A stretch of 63,293 nucleotides of DNA from Bordetella parapertussis (GTDB taxonomy: Bacteria; Pseudomonadota; Gammaproteobacteria; Burkholderiales; Burkholderiaceae_C): positions 1 to 63,293 of the forward strand of contig CAMCES010000007.1 of assembly GCA_945873925.1 (NCBI GenBank), given 5' to 3'. The translations under genes and the position numbers were made by a program. Every line of letters starts with the position of its first letter. Positions within the stretch are counted from its first letter, which is position 1. Below the pieces are notes generated by a model. That model did not search any database, was not told where the DNA came from, and saw nothing but the letters and a program-made list of their open reading frames with translations. Positions 33,246-41,745 of this stretch are shown one piece after another.

Positions 33246-34519
33246 TCAAAACCTCACGCTGCTCTATCGCAATATTTTGTTTATCGGTTGTCGCTTTGTT
33301 CAATGTGCGCGCTGAAGTCAGGGTCGATGTGTCTGGCGTGGGCATCACCCAAATCCCGATTGCGATTGCGCCATTCAAGGGCCAGGAATCCGCGACACAA
33401 AAACCCGCGCTCATTGTGGCAGCGGATTTAGACCGCAGTGGTCAATTCAGAAGTTCAGACCCAGGCGTGCCACTTGATGAAACCTCGAGGCCAGACTTTG
33501 CAAGCATTCGGCAAAAAAATGCCGATTTCTTGCTCACCGGCAGTGTGACCAAATTACCCGATGGTCGCTTCGATGTTCGTTACCGTTTGTGGGACGCGAT
33601 CAAGGGACAAGACTTGGGGGGACAAAGCTTTTTGCTGGTTGCGTCCGACTTGCGTTTGGTTTCACACAAAATAGCTGACCAGGTATATGAAAAACTCACT
33701 GGCGAAAAGGGCATTTTTTCGACCCGCATTGCCTATGTGACCAAGAAAGGCAATCGGCACACCCTGTGGGTTGCGGATGCTGACGGAGAAAATGCGCAGG
33801 CTGCCTTGACCAGTCCTGAGCCCATCATTTCTCCCAGTTGGTCCCCCTCTGGCAATGAATTGGCATACGTGTCTTTCGAGTCACGCAAGCCGGTGGTGTA
33901 TGTGCATGAAGTGCTGTCAGGCAAGCGCCGCGTGGTGGCCAATTTCAAAGGCTCTAACAGCGCGCCCTCTTGGTCACCTGCAGGCAAATCGCTGGTGGTC
34001 ACCCTCAGCCGAGACGGAGGCTCTCAGGTATTCACCATCGATGCCAAAGGCGGTGATCCCAAAAGAATCACGCAGTCTGGTGGAATTGACACAGAAGCAG
34101 TCTTTTCGTCAGATGGTTCTGCGATCTACTTTGTCAGTGACCGTGGCGGCTCGCCACAAATTTACCGCACTCCGATTGCAGGTGGACCCGTTGATCGTGT
34201 GACTTTTTCCGGTAATTACAACATCTCACCCGCTTTGAGTCCTGACGGAAAATGGCTTGCTTACATCAGCAGGATCAGCGGTCAGTTCAAGCTGCATCTG
34301 ATGGAGTTGGCCACTGACAAGGTCTACCCCTTGACCGATACGCAGATGGATGAACGCCCCAGCTTTGCACCCAATAGCAAACTTATTTTGTACTCCACGC
34401 AAATTCAAGGGCGTGAAGCGCTGATGACGACAACGCTTGATGGCAAAATAAGCGCCAGATTGGCTGGTCAAGCTTCCAACACCCGCGAGCCCCACTGGGG
34501 GCCGTTTTCTAAACCCTGA
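33242..34519 (+). CDS. tolB: Tol-Pal system protein TolB
   Basis: TolB is the periplasmic beta-propeller that links Pal to TolA during outer-membrane constriction. The 425-residue protein has a signal peptide ending at VRA (about residue 23), an N-terminal domain (about 24-155), and propeller blades with repeated SPSWSPSGNELAYVS, APSWSPAGKSLVVTL, FSSDGSAIYFVSDRGG, SPALSPDGKWLAYISR and RPSFAPNSKLILYST. The ATG overlaps the stop of the preceding WaaE-like glycosyltransferase gene as ATGA. tolQ, tolR and tolA, which usually precede it, are not in the window. Confidence 0.96.
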   Translation: MIKTSRCSIAIFCLSVVALFNVRAEVRVDVSGVGITQIPIAIAPFKGQESATQKPALIVAADLDRSGQFRSSDPGVPLDETSRPDFASIRQKNADFLLTGSVTKLPDGRFDVRYRLWDAIKGQDLGGQSFLLVASDLRLVSHKIADQVYEKLTGEKGIFSTRIAYVTKKGNRHTLWVADADGENAQAALTSPEPIISPSWSPSGNELAYVSFESRKPVVYVHEVLSGKRRVVANFKGSNSAPSWSPAGKSLVVTLSRDGGSQVFTIDAKGGDPKRITQSGGIDTEAVFSSDGSAIYFVSDRGGSPQIYRTPIAGGPVDRVTFSGNYNISPALSPDGKWLAYISRISGQFKLHLMELATDKVYPLTDTQMDERPSFAPNSKLILYSTQIQGREALMTTTLDGKISARLAGQASNTREPHWGPFSKP

Positions 34520-34534
34520 TTGATGGAGTATCCC

Positions 34535-35086
34535 TTGTCTAAATTCATTTACGCTTTTGTCATGACAACTTTGTTGAGTGCATGTGCTTCTGGCGTCAAA
34601 CTCAACGACGTGCCTGTTGAAGACAAATCTGGCTCAGCTGTCAGCAGTGCACCTGTACCTGCACCCGCGCCCGAGGCCAAGCCCGCTCCTGAGGCCAAAT
34701 CTGCCGTGGCGCCGGTGAGCACCGTGACTTCTGACAACTTGGCAGCAGGTCCAAGCGGTGTGACCAAAGTCATCTATTTCGATTACGACAGTTTTGCGGT
34801 CAAAGCTCAATTCCAAAACGCCATCGAAGGTCATGCCCAGTTTCTCAAAGCCAATCCTCTTGCCAAGGTTTCTCTGGAAGGCCACACCGACGAGCGCGGT
34901 GGCCGTGAATACAACTTGGCACTGGGTCAAAAGCGCGCAGATGCGGTTCGCCAGAGCCTGAGTTTGTTGGGCGTTTCAGCGGCACAAGTTGAATCGGTCA
35001 GCTTTGGCGAAGAAAAGCCAGCCGCACAAGGTTCCGACGAATCCGCTTTCTCTCAAAACCGTCGCGCTGAGTTCTTCTACCGATGA
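34535..35086 (+). CDS. pal: Peptidoglycan-associated lipoprotein Pal
   Basis: Pal anchors the outer membrane to peptidoglycan as part of Tol-Pal. The 183-residue protein has a lipoprotein signal (MSKFIYAFVMTTLLSAC, lipid Cys17), an Ala/Pro/Lys-rich tether (about 30-75) and an OmpA-like domain. That domain reads VIYFDYDSFAVKAQF, LEGHTDERGGREYNLALGQK and SQNRRAEFFY, with the Asp and Arg that bind diaminopimelate. The start is a TTG at 34535, 6 nt after GGAG. An upstream ATG at 34523 lacks a ribosome site and would add an acidic residue. The stop overlaps cpoB. Confidence 0.95.
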   Translation: MSKFIYAFVMTTLLSACASGVKLNDVPVEDKSGSAVSSAPVPAPAPEAKPAPEAKSAVAPVSTVTSDNLAAGPSGVTKVIYFDYDSFAVKAQFQNAIEGHAQFLKANPLAKVSLEGHTDERGGREYNLALGQKRADAVRQSLSLLGVSAAQVESVSFGEEKPAAQGSDESAFSQNRRAEFFYR

Positions 35087-35928
35087 CATTGGTGGGTAAG
35101 TTCGCAGGGGTGTGCTTGGCCTTGGCCAGCACATCTGTGTACGCTGCATTGTTTGAGGATGAAGAAGCCAGGCGCGCCATATTGGAATTGCGCCAAAGGG
35201 TCGAAACCAACCGGCAAAACAGCCAATCTGCTGACCAAGCGCAGCAAAAATCCACCGAACAAGTCTTGGAGTCCCAGCGGACAGCAGGGGAAGAGCTGTC
35301 CCAACTCAAACAGTCTTTGATACTTTTGCAGTCGCAAATCGACAGCTTGAAACAAGCCCTGAACCAGGTTCGTGGTGAGCGAGAGGAACTGGCCAGAGAA
35401 ATCACTTTGTTGCAGCGAAGCCAAAAAGAAATTCTCTCGGGTGTGGATGACCGTTTGAAAAATGCTGACGAGAAACTGAAATCGATCGACCAGCGTGTTG
35501 ACAAACTAGAGCCAGTGTTGGTTCAAATCGATGGCCTAGAGTTTGAGGCAGATCCGACTGAAAAGCGTGAGTATGAAGCCGCGCTCAATATTTTCCGAAA
35601 AGGTGAGTTTGCTGCAGCGGCATCTTCTTTGGCTGCTTTCCTGAGCAAGTACCCCACCAGCGGATACCGCCCCAGCGCATTGTTTTGGTTGGGCAGCGCC
35701 AAATATGTTTTGCGTGAGTACGCTGATGCAGCCAATCAAATCAAAGTCTTTGTCTCCATTGCGCCCAGCCATGCGCGCGTGGCTGAGGGTATGTTGACCT
35801 TGGCCAACGCCCAAGCTGAGCTCAAACAGACCAAAGACGCCAAAAAAACCCTGGAAGATTTGATTAAGCTGCATCCCAACACAGAAGCTGCCACTGCCGC
35901 TAAAGAACGCTTCTCCAAATTCAAATAA
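35083..35928 (+). CDS. cpoB: Cell division coordinator CpoB (YbgF)
   Basis: CpoB is a periplasmic protein that coordinates peptidoglycan synthesis with Tol-driven outer-membrane constriction. The 281-residue protein has a signal peptide (cleavage after VYA, residue 21), a trimerising coiled coil rich in Gln/Leu/Glu (about 28-140), and a C-terminal TPR domain (YEAALNIFRKGEFAAAASSL, ALFWLGSAKYVLREYADAANQ, MLTLANAQAELKQTKDAKKT). Its ATG overlaps the pal stop as ATGA. It is followed by tcdA and then tRNA-Lys; E. coli also has tRNA-Lys genes just after cpoB. Confidence 0.94.
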   Translation: MTLVGKFAGVCLALASTSVYAALFEDEEARRAILELRQRVETNRQNSQSADQAQQKSTEQVLESQRTAGEELSQLKQSLILLQSQIDSLKQALNQVRGEREELAREITLLQRSQKEILSGVDDRLKNADEKLKSIDQRVDKLEPVLVQIDGLEFEADPTEKREYEAALNIFRKGEFAAAASSLAAFLSKYPTSGYRPSALFWLGSAKYVLREYADAANQIKVFVSIAPSHARVAEGMLTLANAQAELKQTKDAKKTLEDLIKLHPNTEAATAAKERFSKFK

Positions 35929-35929
35929 G

Positions 35930-36697
35930 TTGACTAAGCCATTGCCTTCAGCGCTCGATGCAGACCGCCGTTTTGGCGGTCTTTCTCGTTTGTATGGCGT
36001 AAACGGTGCCCAGCAAATCCGCCAAGCGCATGTGGTGGTCGTGGGTGTCGGTGGCGTGGGCTCATGGGCGGTGGAATGCTTGGCACGAAGCGGTGTTGAC
36101 GCATTGACCCTGATTGACATGGACCATGTTGCTGAATCGAATGTCAACCGCCAATTGCACGCCTTGACGACCACCCTGGGTCAATCCAAAGGGCAGGCCA
36201 TGAAAGAGCGTATCGCGCTGATCCATCCAGGTTGCCTGGTGACCGTGGTGGACGATTTCATCAGCCCTGAAAACATCAACCAGTTGCTAGCCCTGCACTG
36301 TGATGCACTGATCGATGCGTGTGACCAAGTCAGTGCCAAAGTCGCCATGGCAGCCTGGGCCATGCAGTATCAAAAGTGTTTTGTCACCGTTGGTGCTGCT
36401 GGGGGTAAACAACTGGCTCATTTGGTTGACATGGCAGATTTGGCGCACACCACCCATGACCCCTTGCTGGCGCAACTCAGACAGCAATTACGCAAGCACC
36501 ATGCCGCGCCTCAAAGCGGAACTGCATTCGGTATTCAAGCGGTGTTCAGCAAAGAGCCGGTGCAGCGTCCCAGCGGCGACACAGCCTTGTCAACAGACCA
36601 CAATTTGAACTGCCATGGCTATGGATCGGTGGTTTCGGTCACTGCCACTTTTGGCAACTGTGCAGCCGGTTGGGTGTTGAACCAACTTGCAGCATGA
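35930..36697 (+). CDS. tcdA: tRNA t6A37 dehydratase (cyclic t6A synthase) TcdA
   Basis: TcdA (CsdL) is an E1-like ThiF-family enzyme that uses ATP to cyclise the t6A37 modification of ANN-decoding tRNAs. The 255-residue protein has RRFGGLSRLYG and the nucleotide loop VVVVGVGGVGSWAVECLARSG, then LIDMDHVAESNVNRQ and DALIDACDQVSAKVAM. Later segments are FVTVGAAGGK and NCHGYGSVVSVTATFG. No ATG fits; a TTG at 35930 (MTKPLPSALDADRRFGG), 1 nt after the cpoB stop, is the best start though no ribosome site is seen. The gene lies 83 nt upstream of tRNA-Lys(UUU), a predicted substrate. Confidence 0.93.
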   Translation: MTKPLPSALDADRRFGGLSRLYGVNGAQQIRQAHVVVVGVGGVGSWAVECLARSGVDALTLIDMDHVAESNVNRQLHALTTTLGQSKGQAMKERIALIHPGCLVTVVDDFISPENINQLLALHCDALIDACDQVSAKVAMAAWAMQYQKCFVTVGAAGGKQLAHLVDMADLAHTTHDPLLAQLRQQLRKHHAAPQSGTAFGIQAVFSKEPVQRPSGDTALSTDHNLNCHGYGSVVSVTATFGNCAAGWVLNQLAA

Positions 36698-36732
36698 GTT
36701 GATTTCAGGTCTAAAAAAACCTAAAAAACAGT

Positions 36733-36738
36733 TATAAT
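36733..36738 (+). promoter_or_regulatory. -10 element of tRNA-Lys promoter
   Basis: A perfect TATAAT lies 43 nt upstream of the mature tRNA-Lys 5' end. No good -35 sits at 16-18 nt; a TTGATT at 36699-36704 is too far. Transcription could start near 36745 and give a 35-nt leader containing the palindrome at 36754-36772. Confidence 0.55.
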
Positions 36739-36753
36739 TTGCGGCTTTGCAGA

Positions 36754-36772
36754 GCACAACAAGTTGTTGTGC
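36754..36772. repeat. Perfect 9-bp inverted repeat in tRNA leader
   Basis: GCACAACAA (36754-36762) and TTGTTGTGC (36764-36772) are exact reverse complements around a single G. The dyad begins 15 nt after the TATAAT and ends 8 nt before the tRNA. With so small a loop it is more likely a protein-binding dyad or a cruciform than a simple RNA hairpin, though it could also guide 5'-end processing. Confidence 0.6.
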
Positions 36773-36780
36773 GGCACGAT

Positions 36781-36856
36781 GGGACGTTAGCTCAGTTGGT
36801 AGAGCAGCGGACTTTTAATCCGTTGGTCGCTGGTTCGAATCCAGCACGTCCTACCA
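36781..36856 (+). tRNA. tRNA-Lys (anticodon UUU)
   Basis: The 76-nt sequence folds as a full cloverleaf. The acceptor GGGACGT pairs with ACGTCCT, the D arm is GCTC/GAGC, and the anticodon stem GCGGA/TCCGT has the loop CTTTTAA (anticodon TTT). The variable loop is TGGTC and the T arm GCTGG-TTCGAAT-CCAGC. The discriminator A and CCA are encoded. U36-A37-A38 is the t6A consensus, so A37 should carry t6A and, through TcdA, ct6A. A terminator hairpin follows 8 nt downstream. Confidence 0.97.
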
Positions 36857-36864
36857 CCCCAAAC

Positions 36865-36896
36865 AAAAACCAGCTTCACAAAAGCTGGTTTTTTTT
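36865..36896. terminator. Bidirectional terminator after tRNA-Lys and yheS
   Basis: A 12-bp stem, AAAAACCAGCTT with AAGCTGGTTTTT (36865-36876 and 36882-36893), encloses the loop CACAA. It is followed on the plus strand by a T run and preceded by A runs that give a T-rich tail on the minus strand. It serves the tRNA on the plus strand and the ABC-F gene ending at 36905 on the minus strand. Confidence 0.85.
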
Positions 36897-36904
36897 GTGC
36901 ACGC

Positions 36905-38854
36905 TCAAGCGACTGCTTCGAGTTGTGCTGTCAATGCCAGCCAACGTGCTTCGAGGGTTTCGTTGAGCGCTTCGATTTCTTTCAAGCGTTTGCCTTGGAT
37001 AGCCAGTTCACTGGCTTTTATGGTTTCTGCCATGGCCAGCTGTAAGAGGTTTTGTTCTTCAGTCAATGCAGCCATTTCTGATTCGAGTTGGGCAAGACTT
37101 TTTTGCCATTGGCGCACTTGGGTGTTATTGGCTTTGACAGGTGTTTTGGTCGCTGCAGGCACTGCAGCCGCTCTTGCTTGAGCGGGCGCTTGGGCGGCCA
37201 CAGCCTCTGCGCGCAAGCGCTTGGCCTCATCCAGCAAGTAACGCTGGTAATCGTCCAAATCGCCGTCAAAGGGCTCCACGCCTCCGCGCGAGACCATCCA
37301 GAATTCGTCACACACGGCTCGCAACAAAGCTCGGTCATGGCTGACCAGCATCACCGTGCCTTCAAATTCATTCAAGGCCATGCTGAGTGCTTCACGGGTG
37401 GCCAAATCCAAATGATTGGTTGGCTCGTCCATCAGCAAAAGGTTGGGGCGTTGCCAGACCAACATGCACAGAACCAGCCGGGCTTTTTCGCCGCCACTCA
37501 TGCTGCCCACGGTTTGCTTGACCATGTCGCCGCTGAAATTGAATTGCCCCAGAAAGCTTCGCAGGTCTTGTTCTCGCGTGGCTTGCCCCGACAGTTTCGC
37601 TTGGCTGGTTAAACGCTTGCACAGATCAATCATGTGCTGCAAGGGGTTGTCCGCAGGGCGCAGCACGTCGAGTTCTTGCTGTGCAAAGTAGCCAATATTG
37701 AGGCCTTTGCCTTCGGTCATTTCTCCCCCCAGAGCCTGCAAGTCGCGGGCGATGGTTTTGACCAAAGTGGATTTGCCCTGACCGTTCGCTCCCAAAATGC
37801 CAATGCGTTGTCCGGCAAGCACCGACTTGTTCACCCGTTGGACGATCACGGTGGCAGGCGAACCGGAGGGCGCATCCGATGCAGCTGGATAACCCACGCT
37901 GACATCTTGCATAGACAACATCGGGTTGGGCAAGTGCGCCGGTTCTTTGAATTCAAAATGGAAGTCAGCATCGGCCAACAAGGGCGCGATTTTTTCCATG
38001 CGGTCAAGGGCCTTGACGCGGCTTTGCGCTTGCTTGGCTTTGCTGGCTTTGGCCTTGAAACGTGCAATGAATTTTTGCAAGTGGGCAATCTTGTCTTGCT
38101 GTTTGACAAATGCGTTTTGTTGCAGCTCCATTTGTTCCGCGCGCATGTCCTCGAACTTGCTGTAGTTGCCGCCGTAACGCGTCAACTTACCGCCATCGAT
38201 ATGCAAGGTGACATTGGTCACCGCATCTAAAAATTCACGGTCATGGCTGATCACCAACATCGTGCCTTCGTAGCGCTTGAGCCAGGCTTCCAGCCAAACC
38301 AGTGCGTCCAAGTCCAAATGGTTGGTAGGCTCGTCCAGCAGCAATAAATCGGAGGGGCACATCAAAGCACGCGCGAGTTGCAAACGCATGCGCCATCCAC
38401 CAGAAAAACTGTTGACCGGGTTGTCGAGTTCGGTGGTTTTGAAGCCCAGGCCCAAAATCAATGCCTGAGCGCGTGATGACGCGTCATGCTCTCCTGCGTC
38501 ATAAAGCGCCATGTAGGCATTGCCCAAGCGTTCACCGTCTTCGGTGATCTCAGCCGCTTTGACCTCTGTCCTGGCATCAATGAGAACGGTGTCACCTTCA
38601 ATCACAAAGTCTGTCGCGCTTTGCTCGGTCTCGGGCATGTCTTGAGAGACTTGACCCATGCGCCATTGCGTGGGGATATAGAACTCGCCCGAGTCTTCTT
38701 GCAAGTTGCCATTGAGCAGAGCAAACAGCGACGATTTGCCTGCGCCATTGCGTCCAACCAAGCCTACTTTTTCACCCGGGTTGAGCGTCACCGTGGCGCC
38801 TTCAAGCAACACCTTGGCGCTGCGGCGCAGGGTGACATTTTTGATGGTGATCAT
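36905..38854 (-). CDS. yheS: ABC-F family ATPase (YheS-like)
   Basis: ABC-F proteins bind the ribosomal E site and help resolve stalled translation; they have no membrane domain. The 649-residue protein has two ATPase domains. The first has GRNGAGKSS, FSGGWRMRL and LLLLDEPTNHLDLD; the second has GANGQGKST, MSGGEKARLV and LLLMDEPTNHLDL. A linker rich in Lys/Gln (RFKAKASKAKQAQSRVKAL) lies between. An Ala-rich spacer and a C-terminal coiled coil (about 590-649) follow. The layout and sequence match YheS rather than Uup or EttA. The ATG overlaps the prmB stop as ATGA. Confidence 0.92.
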   Translation of the reverse strand: MITIKNVTLRRSAKVLLEGATVTLNPGEKVGLVGRNGAGKSSLFALLNGNLQEDSGEFYIPTQWRMGQVSQDMPETEQSATDFVIEGDTVLIDARTEVKAAEITEDGERLGNAYMALYDAGEHDASSRAQALILGLGFKTTELDNPVNSFSGGWRMRLQLARALMCPSDLLLLDEPTNHLDLDALVWLEAWLKRYEGTMLVISHDREFLDAVTNVTLHIDGGKLTRYGGNYSKFEDMRAEQMELQQNAFVKQQDKIAHLQKFIARFKAKASKAKQAQSRVKALDRMEKIAPLLADADFHFEFKEPAHLPNPMLSMQDVSVGYPAASDAPSGSPATVIVQRVNKSVLAGQRIGILGANGQGKSTLVKTIARDLQALGGEMTEGKGLNIGYFAQQELDVLRPADNPLQHMIDLCKRLTSQAKLSGQATREQDLRSFLGQFNFSGDMVKQTVGSMSGGEKARLVLCMLVWQRPNLLLMDEPTNHLDLATREALSMALNEFEGTVMLVSHDRALLRAVCDEFWMVSRGGVEPFDGDLDDYQRYLLDEAKRLRAEAVAAQAPAQARAAAVPAATKTPVKANNTQVRQWQKSLAQLESEMAALTEEQNLLQLAMAETIKASELAIQGKRLKEIEALNETLEARWLALTAQLEAVA

Positions 38855-39735
38855 GGAACAGCTTGGCCTGCAACAAGTGCTTGGCGAGTGAGAAGCAAGA
38901 CCTGATCGTCGCCAGCACTGGTGGAGAGCCAGATGACTTCTAGATGAGGAAAAGCAGATTCGAAATGTACCCGTTCGTGACCGATTTCAAGCACCAGCAG
39001 GGCATGCGCAGACATGTGCCTGGCAGCATCCTTCAACAACCGTTTTATGAAGTCCATGCCGTCAACACCACCAGCCAAAGCCAATACCGGCTCTGCCTTG
39101 AATTCGGCAGGTAGCTCGGACATGCTGTGTGCGTTGACATAAGGTGGGTTGCACACTATCAGATCAAACCTGCCTTGGGCTTGTTGCAAGCCGTCCGATT
39201 GAAACAAGGACATGCGGTGTTGCAGGCCGTGGCGTTCGATGTTGATCTGGGCAACAGACAAGGCGTCGGCAGAAATGTCCAAGCCATGCACAGTCACATC
39301 TGGGTAAGCCAATGCAGCCAGGATACCCAAGCTGCCGTTGCCGGTGCACAAATCAAGAACGCGATGGGTATCAGCACTTAACCAAGGGTCAAAGCCACCT
39401 TTGGCCAAGACTTCTGCGATCAATGACCGCGGCACGATGACCCGTTCGTCTACATAAAAAGAAACGCCTTGCAACCAGGCCTCCTGGGTCAGGTAGGCCG
39501 CTGGTTTACGGCTGCTGATACGCAGTTTGATCAGGTCTTGAACCGGTTGGGACTCCTGGTCTGTGAGTTCTCTGTTGATCGAAGGGTCTGTGAAATCGCT
39601 GTCCAAGGGCAGGCCCAATTGCCAAAGCACCAACCATGCAGCCTCGTCCGCTGCATTGCTGGTGCCATGGCCAAAAGACACACGCGCCTGCGTCAGTGCC
39701 AGAGCGCACTGCTCAATCAAAGCAGCCAATGTCAT
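38851..39735 (-). CDS. prmB: 50S ribosomal protein L3 glutamine methyltransferase
   Basis: PrmB methylates a glutamine in ribosomal protein uL3 (N5-methylation). The 294-residue protein has an N-terminal helical domain with the PrmB-type YLTQEAWLQGVSFYVDERVIVPRSLIAE, the SAM site VLDLCTGNGSLGILAAL, and the amide-binding NPPYVNAHSM. The match to PrmB rather than PrmC rests on the VDERVIVPRS segment. It overlaps dapE (ATGA) upstream and the ABC-F gene downstream, so two translation-related genes are tied to the dap operon. Confidence 0.93.
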   Translation of the reverse strand: MTLAALIEQCALALTQARVSFGHGTSNAADEAAWLVLWQLGLPLDSDFTDPSINRELTDQESQPVQDLIKLRISSRKPAAYLTQEAWLQGVSFYVDERVIVPRSLIAEVLAKGGFDPWLSADTHRVLDLCTGNGSLGILAALAYPDVTVHGLDISADALSVAQINIERHGLQHRMSLFQSDGLQQAQGRFDLIVCNPPYVNAHSMSELPAEFKAEPVLALAGGVDGMDFIKRLLKDAARHMSAHALLVLEIGHERVHFESAFPHLEVIWLSTSAGDDQVLLLTRQALVAGQAVP

Positions 39736-40904
39736 GGGGTGACCAAGACCGATGGCTCGTGGTGTAGGCGACCCAAGATGCCGGCGTAAATATTTTTCAA
39801 AAGGTCGATGTCAGCCAGGCGCACAAACTCATTGATTTTGTGGATGCTGTCGTTGGGCGGGCCGACCTCGATCACTTGCGGGCATATTTGAGCAATGAAC
39901 CTGGCGTCACTGGTACCCCCGGTGGTGGAAAGCGCAGTCTCGATACCGGTTTCGGCGCGGATGGCTTGTTGCACCACCTCAAGCAACATGCCCGGCGTGG
40001 TGATGAAAGGCAATCCACCCACTGTCCAGCCAAGTGTGTAGTCGAGTTGGTGTTTTTGAAGCACGGCTTCGAGGCGCTGCTGCAAAGCCTCGGCCGTGGA
40101 TTCGGTGCTGAAGCGGAAGTTGAAATCCACCACCACTTCACCAGGTATCACGTTGTTGACACCGGTGCCTGCATGGAGGTTGCTCACCTGCCAGCTGGTG
40201 GGTTGGAAATAGGCATTGCCTTGGTCCCATGGCATGGTGGTCAATTCAGCCAAGGCGGGGGCCAGCATGTGGATCGGATTTTTGGCCAACTGCGGGTAGG
40301 CGATGTGGCCCTGAATGCCCTTGACCGTGAGCTTGCCGCTCATGCTGCCGCGCCGTCCGTTTTTCACCATGTCACCAGTGCGGTGGACCGCCGTGGGCTC
40401 GCCCACGATGCACCAGGCCAGCGGTTCGCCACGTGCCTTGAGTGCTTCGACCACCTTGACCGTACCGTCGACCGATGGACCCTCTTCATCACTGGTCAGC
40501 AAAAATGCCAGGTTGAAATGTGGTGCTGTGTGAAGCGCGAGGAATTCTTCGCAGGCCACCACCATCGCGGCCAAAGAGGTTTTCATGTCACTCGCGCCTC
40601 GTCCATACAACTTGCCATCGCGATGACTGGGTGTGAACGGGTCGGTGGTCCACCGCCCCAATGGCCCGGTCGGCACCACATCGGTATGGCCCGCAAACAC
40701 CAAGGTTTGTGCTTGGGGATGCGGGCTGCGCTTGATCGCCCAGAGGTTGCTGACCCGGCAGTCGTCAGGGCCGAAGTCCATGCGTTCGCAGGCAAAACCC
40801 AATGGCATCAAACGCGCCGAGAGAATGTCCAGACATTGACCACCTTCGGGCGTAACCGATGGGCAAGCAATCAGCTGTTCAACCAGATCAAGCGTGTTGG
40901 ACAT
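39732..40904 (-). CDS. dapE: Succinyl-diaminopimelate desuccinylase
   Basis: DapE removes succinate from N-succinyl-LL-diaminopimelate in lysine and peptidoglycan synthesis. The 390-residue M20 metallopeptidase-fold enzyme shows VFAGHTDVVPTGPLGRW, YGRGASDMKTSLAAMVVA, LLTSDEEGPSVDGT, GRRGSMSGKLTVKGIQGHIA and TTGGTSDARFI, covering both zinc sites and the dimerisation domain. The ATG at 40904 begins 1 nt after the dapD stop; a GTG at 40913 is a less likely alternative. Confidence 0.96.
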   Translation of the reverse strand: MSNTLDLVEQLIACPSVTPEGGQCLDILSARLMPLGFACERMDFGPDDCRVSNLWAIKRSPHPQAQTLVFAGHTDVVPTGPLGRWTTDPFTPSHRDGKLYGRGASDMKTSLAAMVVACEEFLALHTAPHFNLAFLLTSDEEGPSVDGTVKVVEALKARGEPLAWCIVGEPTAVHRTGDMVKNGRRGSMSGKLTVKGIQGHIAYPQLAKNPIHMLAPALAELTTMPWDQGNAYFQPTSWQVSNLHAGTGVNNVIPGEVVVDFNFRFSTESTAEALQQRLEAVLQKHQLDYTLGWTVGGLPFITTPGMLLEVVQQAIRAETGIETALSTTGGTSDARFIAQICPQVIEVGPPNDSIHKINEFVRLADIDLLKNIYAGILGRLHHEPSVLVTP

Positions 40905-40905
40905 G

Positions 40906-41733
40906 TCAGTCACGCAGCAAGTCGTTCAAGCTGGTTTTGGCGCGGGTTTGGGCGTCCACACGTTTGACGATGACGGCGCAGTACAAGCTGTATTTGCCGT
41001 CTGCGCTGGGCAGGTTGCCTGACACCACGACAGAGCCCGAAGGAATGCGTCCATAGCTGACCTCGCCAGTTGCACGGTCATAAATTTTGGTGCTTTGGCC
41101 GATGTACACGCCCATGGAGATCACCGAGTTTTCTTCAACGATCACGCCTTCGACCACCTCAGAGCGTGCGCCAATGAAGCAGTTATCCTCGATGATGGTG
41201 GGGTTACCCTGCACTGGCTCGAGCACGCCGCCGATGCCAACACCGCCCGACAAATGCACGTTCTTACCGATTTGTGCGCAAGAGCCCACCGTGGCCCAGG
41301 TGTCGACCATGGTGTTCTCATCCACATAAGCGCCGATGTTGACATAAGAGGGCATCAGGATTGCGCCTTTGGCAATGAAGCTGCCACGACGAGCGACTGC
41401 AGGGGGCACAACGCGCACACCACTGGCTTTCATCTGGGTCTCGTCCATGTTGGAGAACTTGGTTTGCACCTTGTCGTAAAAACCCAGGTCACCGGCTCTG
41501 ACAACCTTGTTGTCTTTCAGGCGAAAGGACAACAACACCGCTTTTTTAATCCACTGGTGAGTGGTCCATTGACCGACACCTTCACGGGTGGCCACCCGCA
41601 GCCGACCGGCGTTGAGTTCGATGATCACCCGGTCAACGGCTTCGCGCAATTCATTGGATGCGTTACCGATATTGATATCGGCGCGGTTGTCCCAAGCGTT
41701 GTCAATGATGTGTTGGAGTTGTTGCTCAGCCAT
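40906..41733 (-). CDS. dapD: Tetrahydrodipicolinate N-succinyltransferase
   Basis: DapD transfers succinyl from succinyl-CoA to tetrahydrodipicolinate. The 275-residue protein has an N-terminal helical domain and a left-handed beta-helix made of hexapeptide repeats (GAILMPSYVNIGAYVDENT, VGSCAQIGKNVHLSGGVGI, NCFIGARSEVVEGVIVEENS, SMGVYIGQSTKIYDR). Its length is almost that of E. coli DapD. It sits between dapC and dapE, giving three consecutive steps of the succinylase branch in one operon. Confidence 0.97.
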   Translation of the reverse strand: MAEQQLQHIIDNAWDNRADINIGNASNELREAVDRVIIELNAGRLRVATREGVGQWTTHQWIKKAVLLSFRLKDNKVVRAGDLGFYDKVQTKFSNMDETQMKASGVRVVPPAVARRGSFIAKGAILMPSYVNIGAYVDENTMVDTWATVGSCAQIGKNVHLSGGVGIGGVLEPVQGNPTIIEDNCFIGARSEVVEGVIVEENSVISMGVYIGQSTKIYDRATGEVSYGRIPSGSVVVSGNLPSADGKYSLYCAVIVKRVDAQTRAKTSLNDLLRD

Positions 41734-41745
41734 GGCTTTTTCTTT

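Noticed and set aside
39840..40967. A 375-codon plus-strand frame
   Set aside because: It is antisense to dapE, whose motifs are complete; the translated product shows no family features.
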